Assembly (NCBI GenBank): GCA_964487565.1
Contig: CAZARN010000006.1
Coordinates: 1 to 64,000, forward strand
Reading direction: 5' to 3'
Source: Phil1 sp964487565
GTDB taxonomy: Bacteria; Bacillota; Clostridia; Christensenellales; CAG-138
Length of the DNA stretch: 64,000 nucleotides
Positions 22,822 to 32,495 of this stretch are shown here, piece by piece; position 1 is the first letter of the stretch; every line of letters begins with the position of its first letter. The position numbers and the translations under genes were made by a program. The notes beneath the pieces were generated by a model. It was not told the origin of the DNA. It saw nothing but the letters and a program-made list of their open reading frames with translations, and searched no databases.

Positions 22822-24045
22822 CTAAAAACTTCTGCGAAGGATATCGAGTATGTTGAGACAGGCCAGATTGCGTATCCTTTCGCGGTTGCCCGTCAGGTGC
22901 AGTTCCTTTACATGCGTTCCGGTTTCGTCTGATATACCGATATAAACAAGTCCGACGGGTACTTCGCTGCCGGAAGGATCCGGGCCGGCATAGCCTGTTG
23001 TCGAAAGACCGATATCCGCGCCCGACGTGCCGCGTATGCCCTCCGCCATTTCATAAGCGGTTTCGCGGCTCACAGCGCCGTGCATTTCGATTGTTTCGGG
23101 TTTCACGCCGAGCCTGTTGACTTTCGCTTCATTCGAATATGTCACACAGCCTTCCTTGAACCAAATGCTGCTGCCGGGTACGCTCACAAGCTTCGAGGCA
23201 AGCATGCCGCCCGTGCAGCTCTCCGCTGTGGCTATGGTCTTTCCGTTGACTTTGAGAAGCCTTGCGCACTCCTCGTGCAATTCCAGGCCTTCCGTTGAAT
23301 ACACGACGTCCCCCAGCCGGCGCACGATCTCTCCGATCACCGGCTTCATCAATGCTTCGGCTTCGTCCGCATCCGTACCGCGCGCCGTCACGCGAAGCTT
23401 GCATTCGCTCATCAACGCATACGGCGCAACCGTCGGATTATCCCGTTCCATAAGATCCTTTAATTCAAATTCAACGCTCGATTCGCCCTTGCCGAATATG
23501 CGGATCATCTTTGAAAAGAGTCTGTAACCGCTGCGCTTTTCAAGATACGGCATAACGGATGCGTCGAACATCGGCGCCATTTCATTGGGCGGTCCCGGCA
23601 GCATTGCCGCCGCCTTGCCGTTCGCTTCTATTATGCAGCCCGGAGCTGTGCCGTTTGGGTTTGGCAGTATCATGCAGCCCTCGGGGAACATGGCCTGCTT
23701 GATGTTGTTCGGCGTCATATTGTGGCCCATTTTTCTGAACCGCGCTTTGATGTATTCAAGCGAAGCGTCATCAAGCACAAGCTTTTTTCCGAAGGCTTCC
23801 GAAACCGATTCCTTTGTAAGATCATCGCCGGTCGGTCCAAGTCCGCCTGTCAGGATCACCATATCCGAGCGTCGAAGCGCATCGTCAAGCGCTTCCTTAA
23901 GTCTTGTGTTGTTGTCGCCTACCGTCGTCTGGTAATAGCAATTAATACCAAGATCGGCAAGCTTCTGAGAAATATACTGCGCGTTTGTGTTGAGTATATT
24001 GCCCATCAGCAGCTCGGTACCTACCGAGATCAGTTCGCATATCAT
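22822..24045 (-). CDS. cinA: Competence/damage-inducible protein CinA
   Basis: CinA combines an N-terminal molybdopterin-binding-like domain (GTELLMGNILNTNAQYIS and TGGLGPTGDDLT motifs, residues 1-170) with a C-terminal nicotinamide-nucleotide amidase domain (TAESCTGGMLASKL and LSTTGYAGPDPSG). It hydrolyses NMN or ADP-ribose-type nucleotides in known homologues. The length of 407 residues is normal. The start lies 1 base after the pgsA stop, so it is the last gene of the ftsK-rimO-pgsA-cinA set. recA then has its own promoter. Confidence 0.95.
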   Translation of the reverse strand: MICELISVGTELLMGNILNTNAQYISQKLADLGINCYYQTTVGDNNTRLKEALDDALRRSDMVILTGGLGPTGDDLTKESVSEAFGKKLVLDDASLEYIKARFRKMGHNMTPNNIKQAMFPEGCMILPNPNGTAPGCIIEANGKAAAMLPGPPNEMAPMFDASVMPYLEKRSGYRLFSKMIRIFGKGESSVEFELKDLMERDNPTVAPYALMSECKLRVTARGTDADEAEALMKPVIGEIVRRLGDVVYSTEGLELHEECARLLKVNGKTIATAESCTGGMLASKLVSVPGSSIWFKEGCVTYSNEAKVNRLGVKPETIEMHGAVSRETAYEMAEGIRGTSGADIGLSTTGYAGPDPSGSEVPVGLVYIGISDETGTHVKELHLTGNRERIRNLACLNILDILRRSF

Positions 24046-24046
24046 T

Positions 24047-24598
24047 TTACATATTCTCCTTAAGCTTGAGCGCTTTCAAATTCTTTACCAGATAATCGGC
24101 GCAAGACCAGATCGCAAGCGCGACCGAAACCCATATGAGTATCTGATCGAGCGGTATATTCCACCGGCAGAACAAAGGGTTTCCCAGCAGCACCAGCGTT
24201 ATGCCTATGCACTGTGTGAGAGTTTTCATTTTCCCTATCTTTCCTGCCGCAATGACGATGTTCTTTGTTGCGGATATCTGCCTCAGCGCGCTTATAATGA
24301 ACTCGCGTGCAATGGTTATGAGCGTTGCAATCGGCGATATCAGATCGATCCCGGTCAGCATTATCATCGCTGCCGCAGTAAGCAGTTTATCCGCCATCGG
24401 GTCCATTAGCTTTCCGAAATCCGTCACCATGTTATTTCTGCGTGCAATTTGCCCGTCGAGAAGATCCGTTATATATGCAAGCACGAACACCGCCGCCGCA
24501 ATATACATCTTTGAGGCGAACGGCAAATAGAAGCATACCACAAATACCGGTACGAGTATCATCCTCAGCACTGTCAGCTTATTCGGCAGATTCATCAA
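24047..24598 (-). CDS. pgsA: CDP-diacylglycerol-glycerol-3-phosphate 3-phosphatidyltransferase
   Basis: PgsA makes phosphatidylglycerol phosphate, the first step toward phosphatidylglycerol. The 183-residue membrane protein has the CDP-alcohol phosphotransferase signature DG-x2-AR-x8-G-x3-D-x3-D, seen as LLDGQIARR followed by FGKLMDPMADK. About five hydrophobic segments surround it. It opens with NLPNKLTVLRMILVP, typical of PgsA. Its start overlaps the end of rimO by 20 bases. A second family member lies at 55732. Confidence 0.93.
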   Translation of the reverse strand: MMNLPNKLTVLRMILVPVFVVCFYLPFASKMYIAAAVFVLAYITDLLDGQIARRNNMVTDFGKLMDPMADKLLTAAAMIMLTGIDLISPIATLITIAREFIISALRQISATKNIVIAAGKIGKMKTLTQCIGITLVLLGNPLFCRWNIPLDQILIWVSVALAIWSCADYLVKNLKALKLKENM

Positions 24599-25892
24599 TA
24601 TATTCTCCCTTCAGATCGTATGCGCCTGCGGCTGTTATCTTGACCTTCACATAGCATCCCGGCTTCACATATTTAGGCACACCTTTGACGGATATGTTTC
24701 CGTCAACATCAGGCGCCTCTGCGTAGCTGCGCCCGTAAGCACGCTTATCTGTCGCCTTCTCTATCAGCACGTCATAAGTGCGGCCGACACGTCGCATGTT
24801 GAGTTTTTCGGACACCTTGTTCTGTGTCGTCATCAGCTCATCGAGCCTGCGTTTTGCAACATCCTCATTTATCTGATCTGCAAATTCAGCGGCCGGTGTT
24901 CCGTCCTCCTGTGAATAGCTGAAAGCGCCGACGCGGTCGAAAGGATGCTCAACAAGAAATTCAGCCAGACGGCCGAACTGTTCTTCCGTCTCGCCCGGGA
25001 AGCCGGCCATTACCGTTGTTCTCAGAATAAAATCAGGTGAAGCGCGCCTGATATAATCCGTTATATAGCGTATATGCTCCGCCGTACCATGTCGGTTCAT
25101 GCGTTCAAGCATGGTCGGATCGATATGCTGTATCGGCATATCGATGTATTTCACGATGTTATCGTGACTTAACATAGTATCAATAAGCGCTTCGTCGATC
25201 GTGTTAGGATAGGCGTAAAGCACCCTGATCCACTTCAGAGCGTTAATGCCTGCAATCCTGTCAAGCAGTGAGCCAAGAGAAGGCTTGCCGTATATATCCG
25301 TGCCGTAAGCGGACGTATCCTGCGCAATAAGCGTAAGCTCCGTCACGCCGTTATCCGCAAGTTGTTTCGCTTCGTCAACGAGGCTTTCGATCGGTTCGCT
25401 TCGTTTCCCGCCGCGGATGAGCGGAATAGCGCAATAAGTGCAACGGTTGTCGCAGCCGTCGGCAATGCGAAGGTACGCGCTGTAAGGAGGTGTCGTAAGG
25501 ATCCTGCCTCCGCAATAAGGGCGTGCTTTAACGATGCCGAGCCTCGCGCATATTTCATCGACGAATCCTTCGTGATTTCCGACTCCGTGCAAAATATCTA
25601 TTTCCGGCATTTCTCTTTTGAGGTCGTCGGGATAGCGTTGGCTGAGGCATCCGGCAACCGCGATCAACGCGCCCGACTTTTTCCTTGCCGCCGCGTCAAG
25701 TATCGTATTGATGGATTCCTCCTTGGCAGGATTGATGAAACCGCATGTGTTTATGACGATCACATCCGCTTCATCCTCACGGTTTGTTATTGTGAACCCC
25801 GCGTCCGACAGACACGAAAGTATTCTTTCCGAATCCACCGTATTTTTCGAACAGCCAAGCGATATAACGCCAGCGCTGTATTCAGTCCTCAT
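24579..25892 (-). CDS. rimO: Ribosomal protein S12 methylthiotransferase RimO
   Basis: RimO adds a methylthio group to an aspartate of ribosomal protein S12. The 437-residue protein has the N-terminal cluster cysteines (SLGCSKNTVDSE, NTCGFINPAKEES, AGCLSQRY) and the radical-SAM motif GCDNRCTYCAIPLIRG. The C-terminal TRAM domain contains VKVKITAAGAYDLKGE. Differences from MiaB, such as the SLGCSKN opening, support RimO. It overlaps ftsK by 11 bases and pgsA by 20. Confidence 0.94.
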   Translation of the reverse strand: MRTEYSAGVISLGCSKNTVDSERILSCLSDAGFTITNREDEADVIVINTCGFINPAKEESINTILDAAARKKSGALIAVAGCLSQRYPDDLKREMPEIDILHGVGNHEGFVDEICARLGIVKARPYCGGRILTTPPYSAYLRIADGCDNRCTYCAIPLIRGGKRSEPIESLVDEAKQLADNGVTELTLIAQDTSAYGTDIYGKPSLGSLLDRIAGINALKWIRVLYAYPNTIDEALIDTMLSHDNIVKYIDMPIQHIDPTMLERMNRHGTAEHIRYITDYIRRASPDFILRTTVMAGFPGETEEQFGRLAEFLVEHPFDRVGAFSYSQEDGTPAAEFADQINEDVAKRRLDELMTTQNKVSEKLNMRRVGRTYDVLIEKATDKRAYGRSYAEAPDVDGNISVKGVPKYVKPGCYVKVKITAAGAYDLKGEYIDESAE

Positions 25893-28422
25893 AATGCGTT
25901 ACGTCCTCCGGTTCATCAGTGTTGCCGAAAAGCCTCGCATAATCCGCATGGGTTATAAGCACCCTGCGCGGCTTGCTGCCTTCCGAACCGCTCACAATAT
26001 TCTTTGTTTCCATTATGTCAATAAGCCGCGCGGCTCTCGCATACCCCACGCGGAGCTTGCGCTGTATCATCGATATCGACGCCTGACCGTCGTTGAGCAC
26101 GATCTTCACGGCTTCAGGCAAAAGGTCGTCTTCCTGCTTGCCGTTGCCCTGGGCAGGGCTGGTTCCTCCGGTTGCTGCCGTCAGTTTGTCAAGCTCATCA
26201 TCCCGAAGAGGTTCGCACGCAACATGTTCTGCGAAGAAATCCATTATGCGTTCCACCTCGTCGTCTGTCACAAGCGCCGCCTGTGCGCGCACCGGTTTGT
26301 TCGCGCCGTTTGCATGGAAGAGCATGTCACCCTTGCCAAGCAGCTTTTCAGCCCCTCCCTCGTCCATTATTACGCGGGAATCGACAGCCGAGGAAACCGC
26401 AAAAGCAATTCGGGAAGGTATATTGGCCTTTATAAGGCCCGTGATGACATCGGTTGAAGGTCTTTGCGTGGCAACTATAAGATGTATACCGGCTGCACGG
26501 CCAAGCTGTGCGATACGGCATATTGAATCTTCAACATCCTTTGCGGCAACCATCATAAGGTCGGCAAGCTCATCGATCACAACAACAAGCTTCGGCAGTT
26601 TTTCCTCGCCTTCTTCGGCAAGCGTATTGTATCGGGTAAGATCGCGCGCGTTTTTTTCCGCCATCATCTTATATCGGCGTTCCATCTCCATAACAGCCCA
26701 TTTGAGCGCCCCTGCCGCGCGCTTTGCGTCCGTGACAACAGGCAGTTTGAGGTGGGGCAGCGACGCATACATGCGCATTTCAACGACCTTAGGATCGATA
26801 AGTATCATGCGCACTTCATCCGGCGTCGACTTATATGCCATGCTTATGATGATATCGTTTATGCACACGCTTTTGCCGGAGCCGGTTGATCCGGCAATAA
26901 GAAGATGCGGCATCTTGTCAAGATCAGCCGTTATGATCTTGCCGGCAACATCCTTGCCGAGCGCAAAAGCGATCGATGATTTTTCCGCTTGGTACTCGCG
27001 CGATTCCACGACCTCGCGAAGAAGGACCTTCGCGGTATTCTTGTTCGGTATCTCGATGCCTACGGCCTGTTTGCCCGGTATAGGCGCCTCTATCCTCACG
27101 CGCGGAGCGGCAAGCGCAAGCGCAATATCCTGCGAAAGCGCCGTTATCCTGTTCACGCGCACGCCTTTTGCCGGTTGAAGCTCAAAGCGCGTTATCACAG
27201 GGCCGACGGTGTAGTTTATCACTTTCGCGCTTATGTTGAATTCAGAAAGCGTCTCTTCGAGAAGCTTTGCTTTTTCTATCGGGGACTCCGTCTGCACAAA
27301 GTTCTTGTCCGGAGGATTCAAAAGATCATACGGAGGACGCTGATATACAGGCGGCGCCGCCGGCTGCACGGGAACCTCCGTCTTCGCTTCGCAGGTATCC
27401 ATATTCGCTGTTCTTGACCGATCGCATTCCTTCGGCGCGTTGCGCGTTATGCGTGTGGTTTCATTCAGTTCGCCCCGCGTCATATGGCCGTTTGACTGCC
27501 CATCGCTTTCGAACGGCACCTCAAGCGGCATCGAATCGAACTGATCGGCGAATTTTTCCTCGGCTTTCGCGCTTTTTCGCTCGATCATTCCGCTCGTCGG
27601 CATGAATTCAAGCGAGTCGGGCATATCCTTCACGCGATTTGCCGAAAGCGAAGCAAATTCATCGTCATCTTCAAGCGACATATGGAAAGGGTCCTGCTTG
27701 ACCGGTTTTGCCGCGTGATATGTAAGCTCTTCTTCAGCATGCTTTTTCTTGGTCTGGGGCAAGGGCTTGTCCTGCACGCTTTCGCGCGACGCGAGTTCTT
27801 CCGTATAAAGCGTCTGGCGGCGTTCCGTCATCTTCTCGTTTACGACGGCAACCCCCTGCTTAATTCCCGATCCTATCTTTTCTCCGGCGCGTTTTATCGA
27901 AAGCTTTGTGATAAGCAAAAATGCGATAAGCATCAGCGCAATAAAAACGATGTATGATCCAACCGTTCCCATAAGAAGCAGCGACGGATATGCAAGCAAT
28001 GAGCCAAGCACGCCTCCGCCTGCGCGGTATGTCATGCCATAACTATAAGCATCCTTATAATAATCAAGGACCTTGACGCCCGTTATTGCGCTTCGCGCAG
28101 AAATATGTATCGTTGTTATGAGCGCAATAAAAAACACAGCAATCAGGAATGCAGTGAGCGGTTTCACCGGTCGTTCGGAGAATATGATTATCAACACTCC
28201 GCACAGAATTATGGCCGCAGGTATCGCGTAGCCCATAAAACCGCATATTCCGAAAAAGAACCCGCTGATCGCGTGTCCAAGCACGCCCACTGCATCCGAA
28301 TACAGGCTTGCGCCGAGAAAAAGTCCAAGCGCCACAAGACACACGCCGCCGACCTCACGCCTGGTTTGATCAGGTGTGCGATCCGTATCAGTCTTCTTCG
28401 TTTTTTTCTTCTTTCCTGCCAT
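25882..28422 (-). CDS. ftsK: DNA translocase FtsK/SpoIIIE
   Basis: This 846-residue protein pumps DNA at division or sporulation septa. The N-terminal 190 residues contain four to five membrane helices. A charged, variable linker follows to about residue 365. Then come the alpha/beta motor domains with DPHK-like MRMILIDPKVVEM, Walker A GSTGSGKSVCIND and Walker B KLVVVIDELADLMM. The C-terminal gamma winged helix contains ASISMIQRKLRVGYARAARL, which reads the KOPS/SRS sequence. Only one such gene is in the window, so vegetative and sporulation roles cannot be separated. Confidence 0.95.
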   Translation of the reverse strand: MAGKKKKTKKTDTDRTPDQTRREVGGVCLVALGLFLGASLYSDAVGVLGHAISGFFFGICGFMGYAIPAAIILCGVLIIIFSERPVKPLTAFLIAVFFIALITTIHISARSAITGVKVLDYYKDAYSYGMTYRAGGGVLGSLLAYPSLLLMGTVGSYIVFIALMLIAFLLITKLSIKRAGEKIGSGIKQGVAVVNEKMTERRQTLYTEELASRESVQDKPLPQTKKKHAEEELTYHAAKPVKQDPFHMSLEDDDEFASLSANRVKDMPDSLEFMPTSGMIERKSAKAEEKFADQFDSMPLEVPFESDGQSNGHMTRGELNETTRITRNAPKECDRSRTANMDTCEAKTEVPVQPAAPPVYQRPPYDLLNPPDKNFVQTESPIEKAKLLEETLSEFNISAKVINYTVGPVITRFELQPAKGVRVNRITALSQDIALALAAPRVRIEAPIPGKQAVGIEIPNKNTAKVLLREVVESREYQAEKSSIAFALGKDVAGKIITADLDKMPHLLIAGSTGSGKSVCINDIIISMAYKSTPDEVRMILIDPKVVEMRMYASLPHLKLPVVTDAKRAAGALKWAVMEMERRYKMMAEKNARDLTRYNTLAEEGEEKLPKLVVVIDELADLMMVAAKDVEDSICRIAQLGRAAGIHLIVATQRPSTDVITGLIKANIPSRIAFAVSSAVDSRVIMDEGGAEKLLGKGDMLFHANGANKPVRAQAALVTDDEVERIMDFFAEHVACEPLRDDELDKLTAATGGTSPAQGNGKQEDDLLPEAVKIVLNDGQASISMIQRKLRVGYARAARLIDIMETKNIVSGSEGSKPRRVLITHADYARLFGNTDEPEDVTHYED

Positions 28423-28505
28423 CCTTCACCTCACGCGGCGACGCATCGAATGCATCATACATATTGAAATATTATACTATATCCTGAGCCGCTTTCAAAG
28501 TGAAA

Positions 28506-29396
28506 CTATTTTGCCCTTCCCTTTGGACACATAATATCAAGGAATGTAACATCGATCCCGCCGGTATCGGCAGCTCGTCCGTAAACCTCTCCCTCGCCCA
28601 TCGTAACCATTTCACGCATATCGTCGTCGAGCACTACAAACCTAACGTATCCGGCGCCCGAAGCAAGCTTCAGCGCTTCCCTCACCGTCATATGCGCGCT
28701 GACCGCTATCTCACGCACCTCCATGCTGCCGCGTCTTCTTACGGCGGAGCGTTTGTTTTGCATTGCCTGCGCTTTATTTGCCGTGCGCAGTGTGTTGACG
28801 GCCTCAAGTGCAAAAAGCAGCGCCGCGCATGCGAACGCATATGGTATTTCTCCCGTGTCTGCGCGTTTAACCGAGATATAAAGAAATGCGCCCGATACAG
28901 CCGCGCCCAGAATAAAAAGCGTTGTCGCGGCTTTTCTTACGCTCGCTTTTCTTGAAAGTATCGATCTGAGTATCTCCGCGCCGTCAAGCGGCGGCGCGGG
29001 CAAAAGATTCATGATCGCTATTGCAGAATTGACCGATGCAAACTGCTCCACAAGCGTGGATGTGAACATCCCTGCATCTGCCGCCGCGTGCGCGAGCATA
29101 CCGGCCGAAAGGCTGAATAAAGGTCCCGCGGCGGCTGTCATTATCTCATCCGCGGCATTTTTTCCTCTTTCCGCAAGCTCTGCGCGCATTCCGAGCGGAT
29201 GTATCACAATTGCTGCAATATGCGCAGAACATGCGTAAGCAACCGCAGTGTGCGCTGTTTCATGCAGAACAAGCGAGATGAAGGCCATTATAAACAGGTC
29301 TCCGTTTCCCGTTACAAAAGCGAGAAACACGGGCAGCAATACCGTTGGGTCCACGCATACGCGGATATCGCCAATATAGAATAACGTCAGCTTCAC
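28506..29396 (-). CDS. spoIVFB: SpoIVFB-like intramembrane metalloprotease (M50) with CBS-like domain
   Basis: This site-2-protease family protein has 296 residues. The zinc motif is H45-E46-x2-H49 in LVLHETAHT, and the third ligand lies in NLLPAPPLDGAEIL (D138). Several membrane helices follow, then a soluble C-terminal domain resembling one CBS pair half. In Bacillus SpoIVFB cleaves pro-sigma-K in the mother cell. The start is GTG, overlapping the TGA of the SpoIVFA-like gene by 4 bases, so production is coupled to its partner. The pro-sigma-K substrate is not in this window. Confidence 0.88.
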   Translation of the reverse strand: MKLTLFYIGDIRVCVDPTVLLPVFLAFVTGNGDLFIMAFISLVLHETAHTAVAYACSAHIAAIVIHPLGMRAELAERGKNAADEIMTAAAGPLFSLSAGMLAHAAADAGMFTSTLVEQFASVNSAIAIMNLLPAPPLDGAEILRSILSRKASVRKAATTLFILGAAVSGAFLYISVKRADTGEIPYAFACAALLFALEAVNTLRTANKAQAMQNKRSAVRRRGSMEVREIAVSAHMTVREALKLASGAGYVRFVVLDDDMREMVTMGEGEVYGRAADTGGIDVTFLDIMCPKGRAK

Positions 29397-30031
29397 TCTG
29401 CTTTTGCGAAAAACACAAATTGAGTAGGGTCGGTTTCACGTCCTCCTTCTCTTGCTGTGATTCGCACGATGCGATCCTTTGCAGCCGTTCCGATCTCATC
29501 GCCTTCATCAAGCGGTTGTCCCTCTTCCGCCGTAACATCGTCAAAGCCATAGATCGTCAATGCGATATCGCCTGAAAAATTCAATATTACGAACGCGCCG
29601 TAATCGCTGTCCGTGCCGACCGTCGTCAGCTTACACGGTTCATTCACGCTTATTTTGCCGTTTTCGGAACTTTTGACGCGAAGCATCATTGCTTCGCTTA
29701 TGTACTCGCTTTCAGAAGCATCAAGCTCAACATATGAGTTTTTTCTGTTTGAAAATACCTCGATTATCCCCGGCAGTTCAACGAACTTGAGTCTGCCGAG
29801 CCTCTCGTCCTGCTCATCGCCGTCGTTTGCTTCAACTGCGGCGGTACCGTACGGTTCTGATGATATCAGTTTGATAACAAGCACAAATGCCGCCGCAGCG
29901 CAGCACACAGCGACCTTGATGAGTATTCCGCTCCCGTCCATTTTGCGTGAAGCCCTTTGTATATGGTTCCCGCTTCTGTTATTCTCGCAATATGTAAATG
30001 CGGAAACCTCTGTTTTGCTTTTTCCAGTCAT
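29393..30031 (-). CDS. SpoIVFA-like membrane protein with degenerate M23 domain
   Basis: The 212-residue protein has one membrane helix near residues 36-55 (LIKVAVCCAAAAFVLVIKLI). The extracytoplasmic C-terminal domain has an M23/LytM-like pattern (DSDYGAFVILNFSGDIALTIYG, then GQPLDEGDEIGTA) but lacks the zinc ligands. This matches SpoIVFA, which holds SpoIVFB inactive in a membrane complex. The assignment rests on this architecture and on the 4-base overlap with spoIVFB; sequence identity to Bacillus SpoIVFA looks low. GGAGG lies 9 bases before its ATG. Confidence 0.75.
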   Translation of the reverse strand: MTGKSKTEVSAFTYCENNRSGNHIQRASRKMDGSGILIKVAVCCAAAAFVLVIKLISSEPYGTAAVEANDGDEQDERLGRLKFVELPGIIEVFSNRKNSYVELDASESEYISEAMMLRVKSSENGKISVNEPCKLTTVGTDSDYGAFVILNFSGDIALTIYGFDDVTAEEGQPLDEGDEIGTAAKDRIVRITAREGGRETDPTQFVFFAKAE

Positions 30032-30080
30032 AAATCGCTCCCTCCTGCAAAATAAGAATATGCCGGAGGGGGCGTATAAA

Positions 30081-31253
30081 TCATGCTCTATGCGCTATTT
30101 TTTGCTGCGGCCGTCTTATCCATACTCCTTCAACAATGCCGACGGCTATCATATTTGTAAGCAGATTCGATCCCCCATAGCTTATGAACGGGAGCGGAAT
30201 GCCCGTGACCGGCATGAGTCCTATCGTCATACCTATGTTTTCAAAAACATGTGCAAGCAGCATCGCGGCACAGCCTGAAACAAGACACATTCCGAAATAA
30301 TCTTTTGCATGGAACGCGATCCAGAACCAGCGGATGATAAGCACGAAAAACGCCAGAATAAGTATCGTTCCGCCGATGAAGCCCAACCCTTCGGCTATGC
30401 CGGCGAATATGAAATCCGTATGCCGTTCAGGAACATAACGCAGCTGTGCGAGCGTGCCTGAGCTGAAATAACCCTTCCCCATGAGTTGGCCTGAGCCTAT
30501 CGCAAGCTTTGACTGATGTACGTTATAACCATAGTTCTGAAGATCCAGTTCGGGGTTCAAAAATACCTTGATTCTGAATTTCTGCTCGGGGCTTAAAACA
30601 AAAAAATACGCGAGCGGCATGGCTACGCCTGCCGCGCCAACTGCAGCGCAAATATATCCCCAGCCGATCTTCGCGCTGAAAAAAATCACCGCCATTATGC
30701 AGATATAGACGAATGCCGTACCGAAGTCAGGCTGCATCATCACGAGAACTGTCGGAACGGCGCAAAGTGCAACGGCGCCGAAAACAGATTTAAACGTGCG
30801 GAACGTTCCGTTGTTTTTCTCCATTGAATTTGACGCGACCACTGATAATGCTATTATGATGCAGATCTTGCACAACTCAGCCGGCTGTATTGCACGGTCG
30901 ATGGTCTCAAGCACAAACCAGCCTGATATTCCTCGCGTTGTTTTGTCGATTATCAGCAACAGCGCAAGCAATCCGAGTATGCCTATATATGCGTACTTTA
31001 TAAGCGGCTTATACACCTGATAATCAAAAATAATTACAATAAGGAAAGCTGCTGCTCCGATAAGAAAATTGACGATCTGCTTTTTGACGTAGTTCAAATT
31101 CAGTTTCTGGATATAATCATTAACACCGCTTTCGGTACCGTCGAAAGGGTCGGCCATTATACTCGCTATGCTGACTATGCCAAACGCCACCAGCATCAAA
31201 ACGAGTAATAGCGTCAGCCAGTCTATTCTTTTGAGCATCTTAAGATCGATCAT
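30081..31253 (-). CDS. rodA: SEDS peptidoglycan polymerase RodA
   Basis: This 390-residue polytopic protein belongs to the RodA/FtsW/SpoVE family, which polymerises glycan strands from lipid II. It has about ten membrane helices. Conserved segments include MQPDFGTAFVY, PERHTDFIFAGIAEGLG and PVTGIPLPFISYGGSNLL; the Asp of PDFG is the position needed for polymerase activity. It is called RodA rather than FtsW because a separate FtsW-like gene sits in an FHA/PBP operon at 37127. The start overlaps the lipoprotein gene by 4 bases. A partner PBP2 is not adjacent. Confidence 0.88.
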   Translation of the reverse strand: MIDLKMLKRIDWLTLLLVLMLVAFGIVSIASIMADPFDGTESGVNDYIQKLNLNYVKKQIVNFLIGAAAFLIVIIFDYQVYKPLIKYAYIGILGLLALLLIIDKTTRGISGWFVLETIDRAIQPAELCKICIIIALSVVASNSMEKNNGTFRTFKSVFGAVALCAVPTVLVMMQPDFGTAFVYICIMAVIFFSAKIGWGYICAAVGAAGVAMPLAYFFVLSPEQKFRIKVFLNPELDLQNYGYNVHQSKLAIGSGQLMGKGYFSSGTLAQLRYVPERHTDFIFAGIAEGLGFIGGTILILAFFVLIIRWFWIAFHAKDYFGMCLVSGCAAMLLAHVFENIGMTIGLMPVTGIPLPFISYGGSNLLTNMIAVGIVEGVWIRRPQQKIAHRA

Positions 31254-32392
31254 TGTCCGTTATCCGTCGTAAGGCCGAACATGATCTTCATCTCATCATA
31301 TATAGCCTTGTATTTTTCCGCTGTGTCCGCATAGACGAGCGGTCTGTTGACCCTTGAAACAGAAGCCGTGTTCTCGCCTCTGATAAGCTTGTCGAGCGTC
31401 ATCGTTGCCTGTGCTGCCGCTTCATAATATGGCTCTATAAGCAGCGCAAATATATCGTTATCCTCAAAAAGCTTGTAATTGTCGTCACTCAGGCCATTAC
31501 AGAATATCGTAACGGATATCTGCGTCAGTATGCCTGGGTTCGGCGTCGCTTCGGGCGTCGCCGCAGTATCCTGAGAAGGCGTCGGCGTCGGCGTTGGCGC
31601 GCCGTTGTTCCTGAACAGCTTCTGCGCCTCAGATCTTGCCTTCACCGCGATGGAAGAGGCGTCTGCGTCAATTACATAAAGGCCTTTCACGTCTCTGTTA
31701 TAAAGAAGATAGTTCGCAAGTTCCGCGATCGCGCCCTCATCGTCAGCTGCCGTGCGCGTGCATTGTGAAACCGTGAATTGAGGATAGCTCTCGCTTATCG
31801 AGGCGGCAAACATCGAAAGACATGTCTGCGTATCGCGTCCGTAAACGAGAATGCGGCCCGATTTAAGGCTGCGCTCCGTCATACGTTCCGCAATACCGCG
31901 GGCCAGCTCGTCATAATAATCCGTGTCATCGGCAACAACATTGCAGTCAAGTCCCTGAACGGAGCACGGATAATACGGCATAACGACAAACATTTCCGTC
32001 GCTGCGGCTTCACTTGCAGCTGTGTCGTTCTCTCCGTTCGGAGAATAAATCATCAAGCCGTCAACTCCGTCTGATTGCGCCGTTTTCACCGCGTTCTCCG
32101 CCTCGGCAGGCGAAACCGCCCTGTACACTTTTGCGGCATAACCAAGTGTTTCAGCCGTGTGCAGGAAGCCGTACATCGTCATGTATGCGTCATCAGTACC
32201 GTCGTCGTTTATTATGAGGCCAAGAAGCGGGAAACCGTCTTCTCCGTCCGCATTTTCTCCGGCAGCCGTCTGTTCATCCGTTTGTGTCTGCGCTTCGCCT
32301 GTTTCATCGATGTTTTCAGTCTGTGCGGCACACCCGGCAAACGCAACGGCTGCAAGCATAATCGCAAGCAAAAGCGAAATAGCCTTCTTCAT
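31250..32392 (-). CDS. Substrate-binding-like lipoprotein at the head of the rodA-spoIVF operon
   Basis: The 380-residue protein has a lipoprotein signal peptide with cleavage before C21 (AFAGC). An acidic Thr/Glu-rich linker follows (25-53), then a periplasmic-binding-protein type 1 fold reminiscent of sugar or autoinducer receptors (LLGLIINDDGTDDAYMTM opening). A PTPTPTP-rich insert at about residues 266-286 interrupts the second lobe. No ABC transporter genes accompany it. It is translationally coupled to rodA by an ATGA overlap and has its own promoter. A sensory or regulatory function at the cell surface is possible, but its ligand is unknown. Confidence 0.75.
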   Translation of the reverse strand: MKKAISLLLAIMLAAVAFAGCAAQTENIDETGEAQTQTDEQTAAGENADGEDGFPLLGLIINDDGTDDAYMTMYGFLHTAETLGYAAKVYRAVSPAEAENAVKTAQSDGVDGLMIYSPNGENDTAASEAAATEMFVVMPYYPCSVQGLDCNVVADDTDYYDELARGIAERMTERSLKSGRILVYGRDTQTCLSMFAASISESYPQFTVSQCTRTAADDEGAIAELANYLLYNRDVKGLYVIDADASSIAVKARSEAQKLFRNNGAPTPTPTPSQDTAATPEATPNPGILTQISVTIFCNGLSDDNYKLFEDNDIFALLIEPYYEAAAQATMTLDKLIRGENTASVSRVNRPLVYADTAEKYKAIYDEMKIMFGLTTDNGQ

Positions 32393-32427
32393 GATATAAC
32401 CCTCACATATCCGCGGTCTCTTTTGAG

Positions 32428-32456
32428 ATTGTACAATAACCGTTCGTGTGTGTTAA
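32428..32456 (-). promoter_or_regulatory. Promoter of the lipoprotein-rodA-spoIVFA-spoIVFB operon
   Basis: Minus-strand -35 TTAACA (32451-32456), 17-base spacer, -10 TACAAT (32428-32433). This is a sigma-A-type promoter, which suggests vegetative expression of the whole set. Confidence 0.6.
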
Positions 32457-32495
32457 GCGATTACAGCGCGAATTAACAAACCGTCCACAAAAGCG

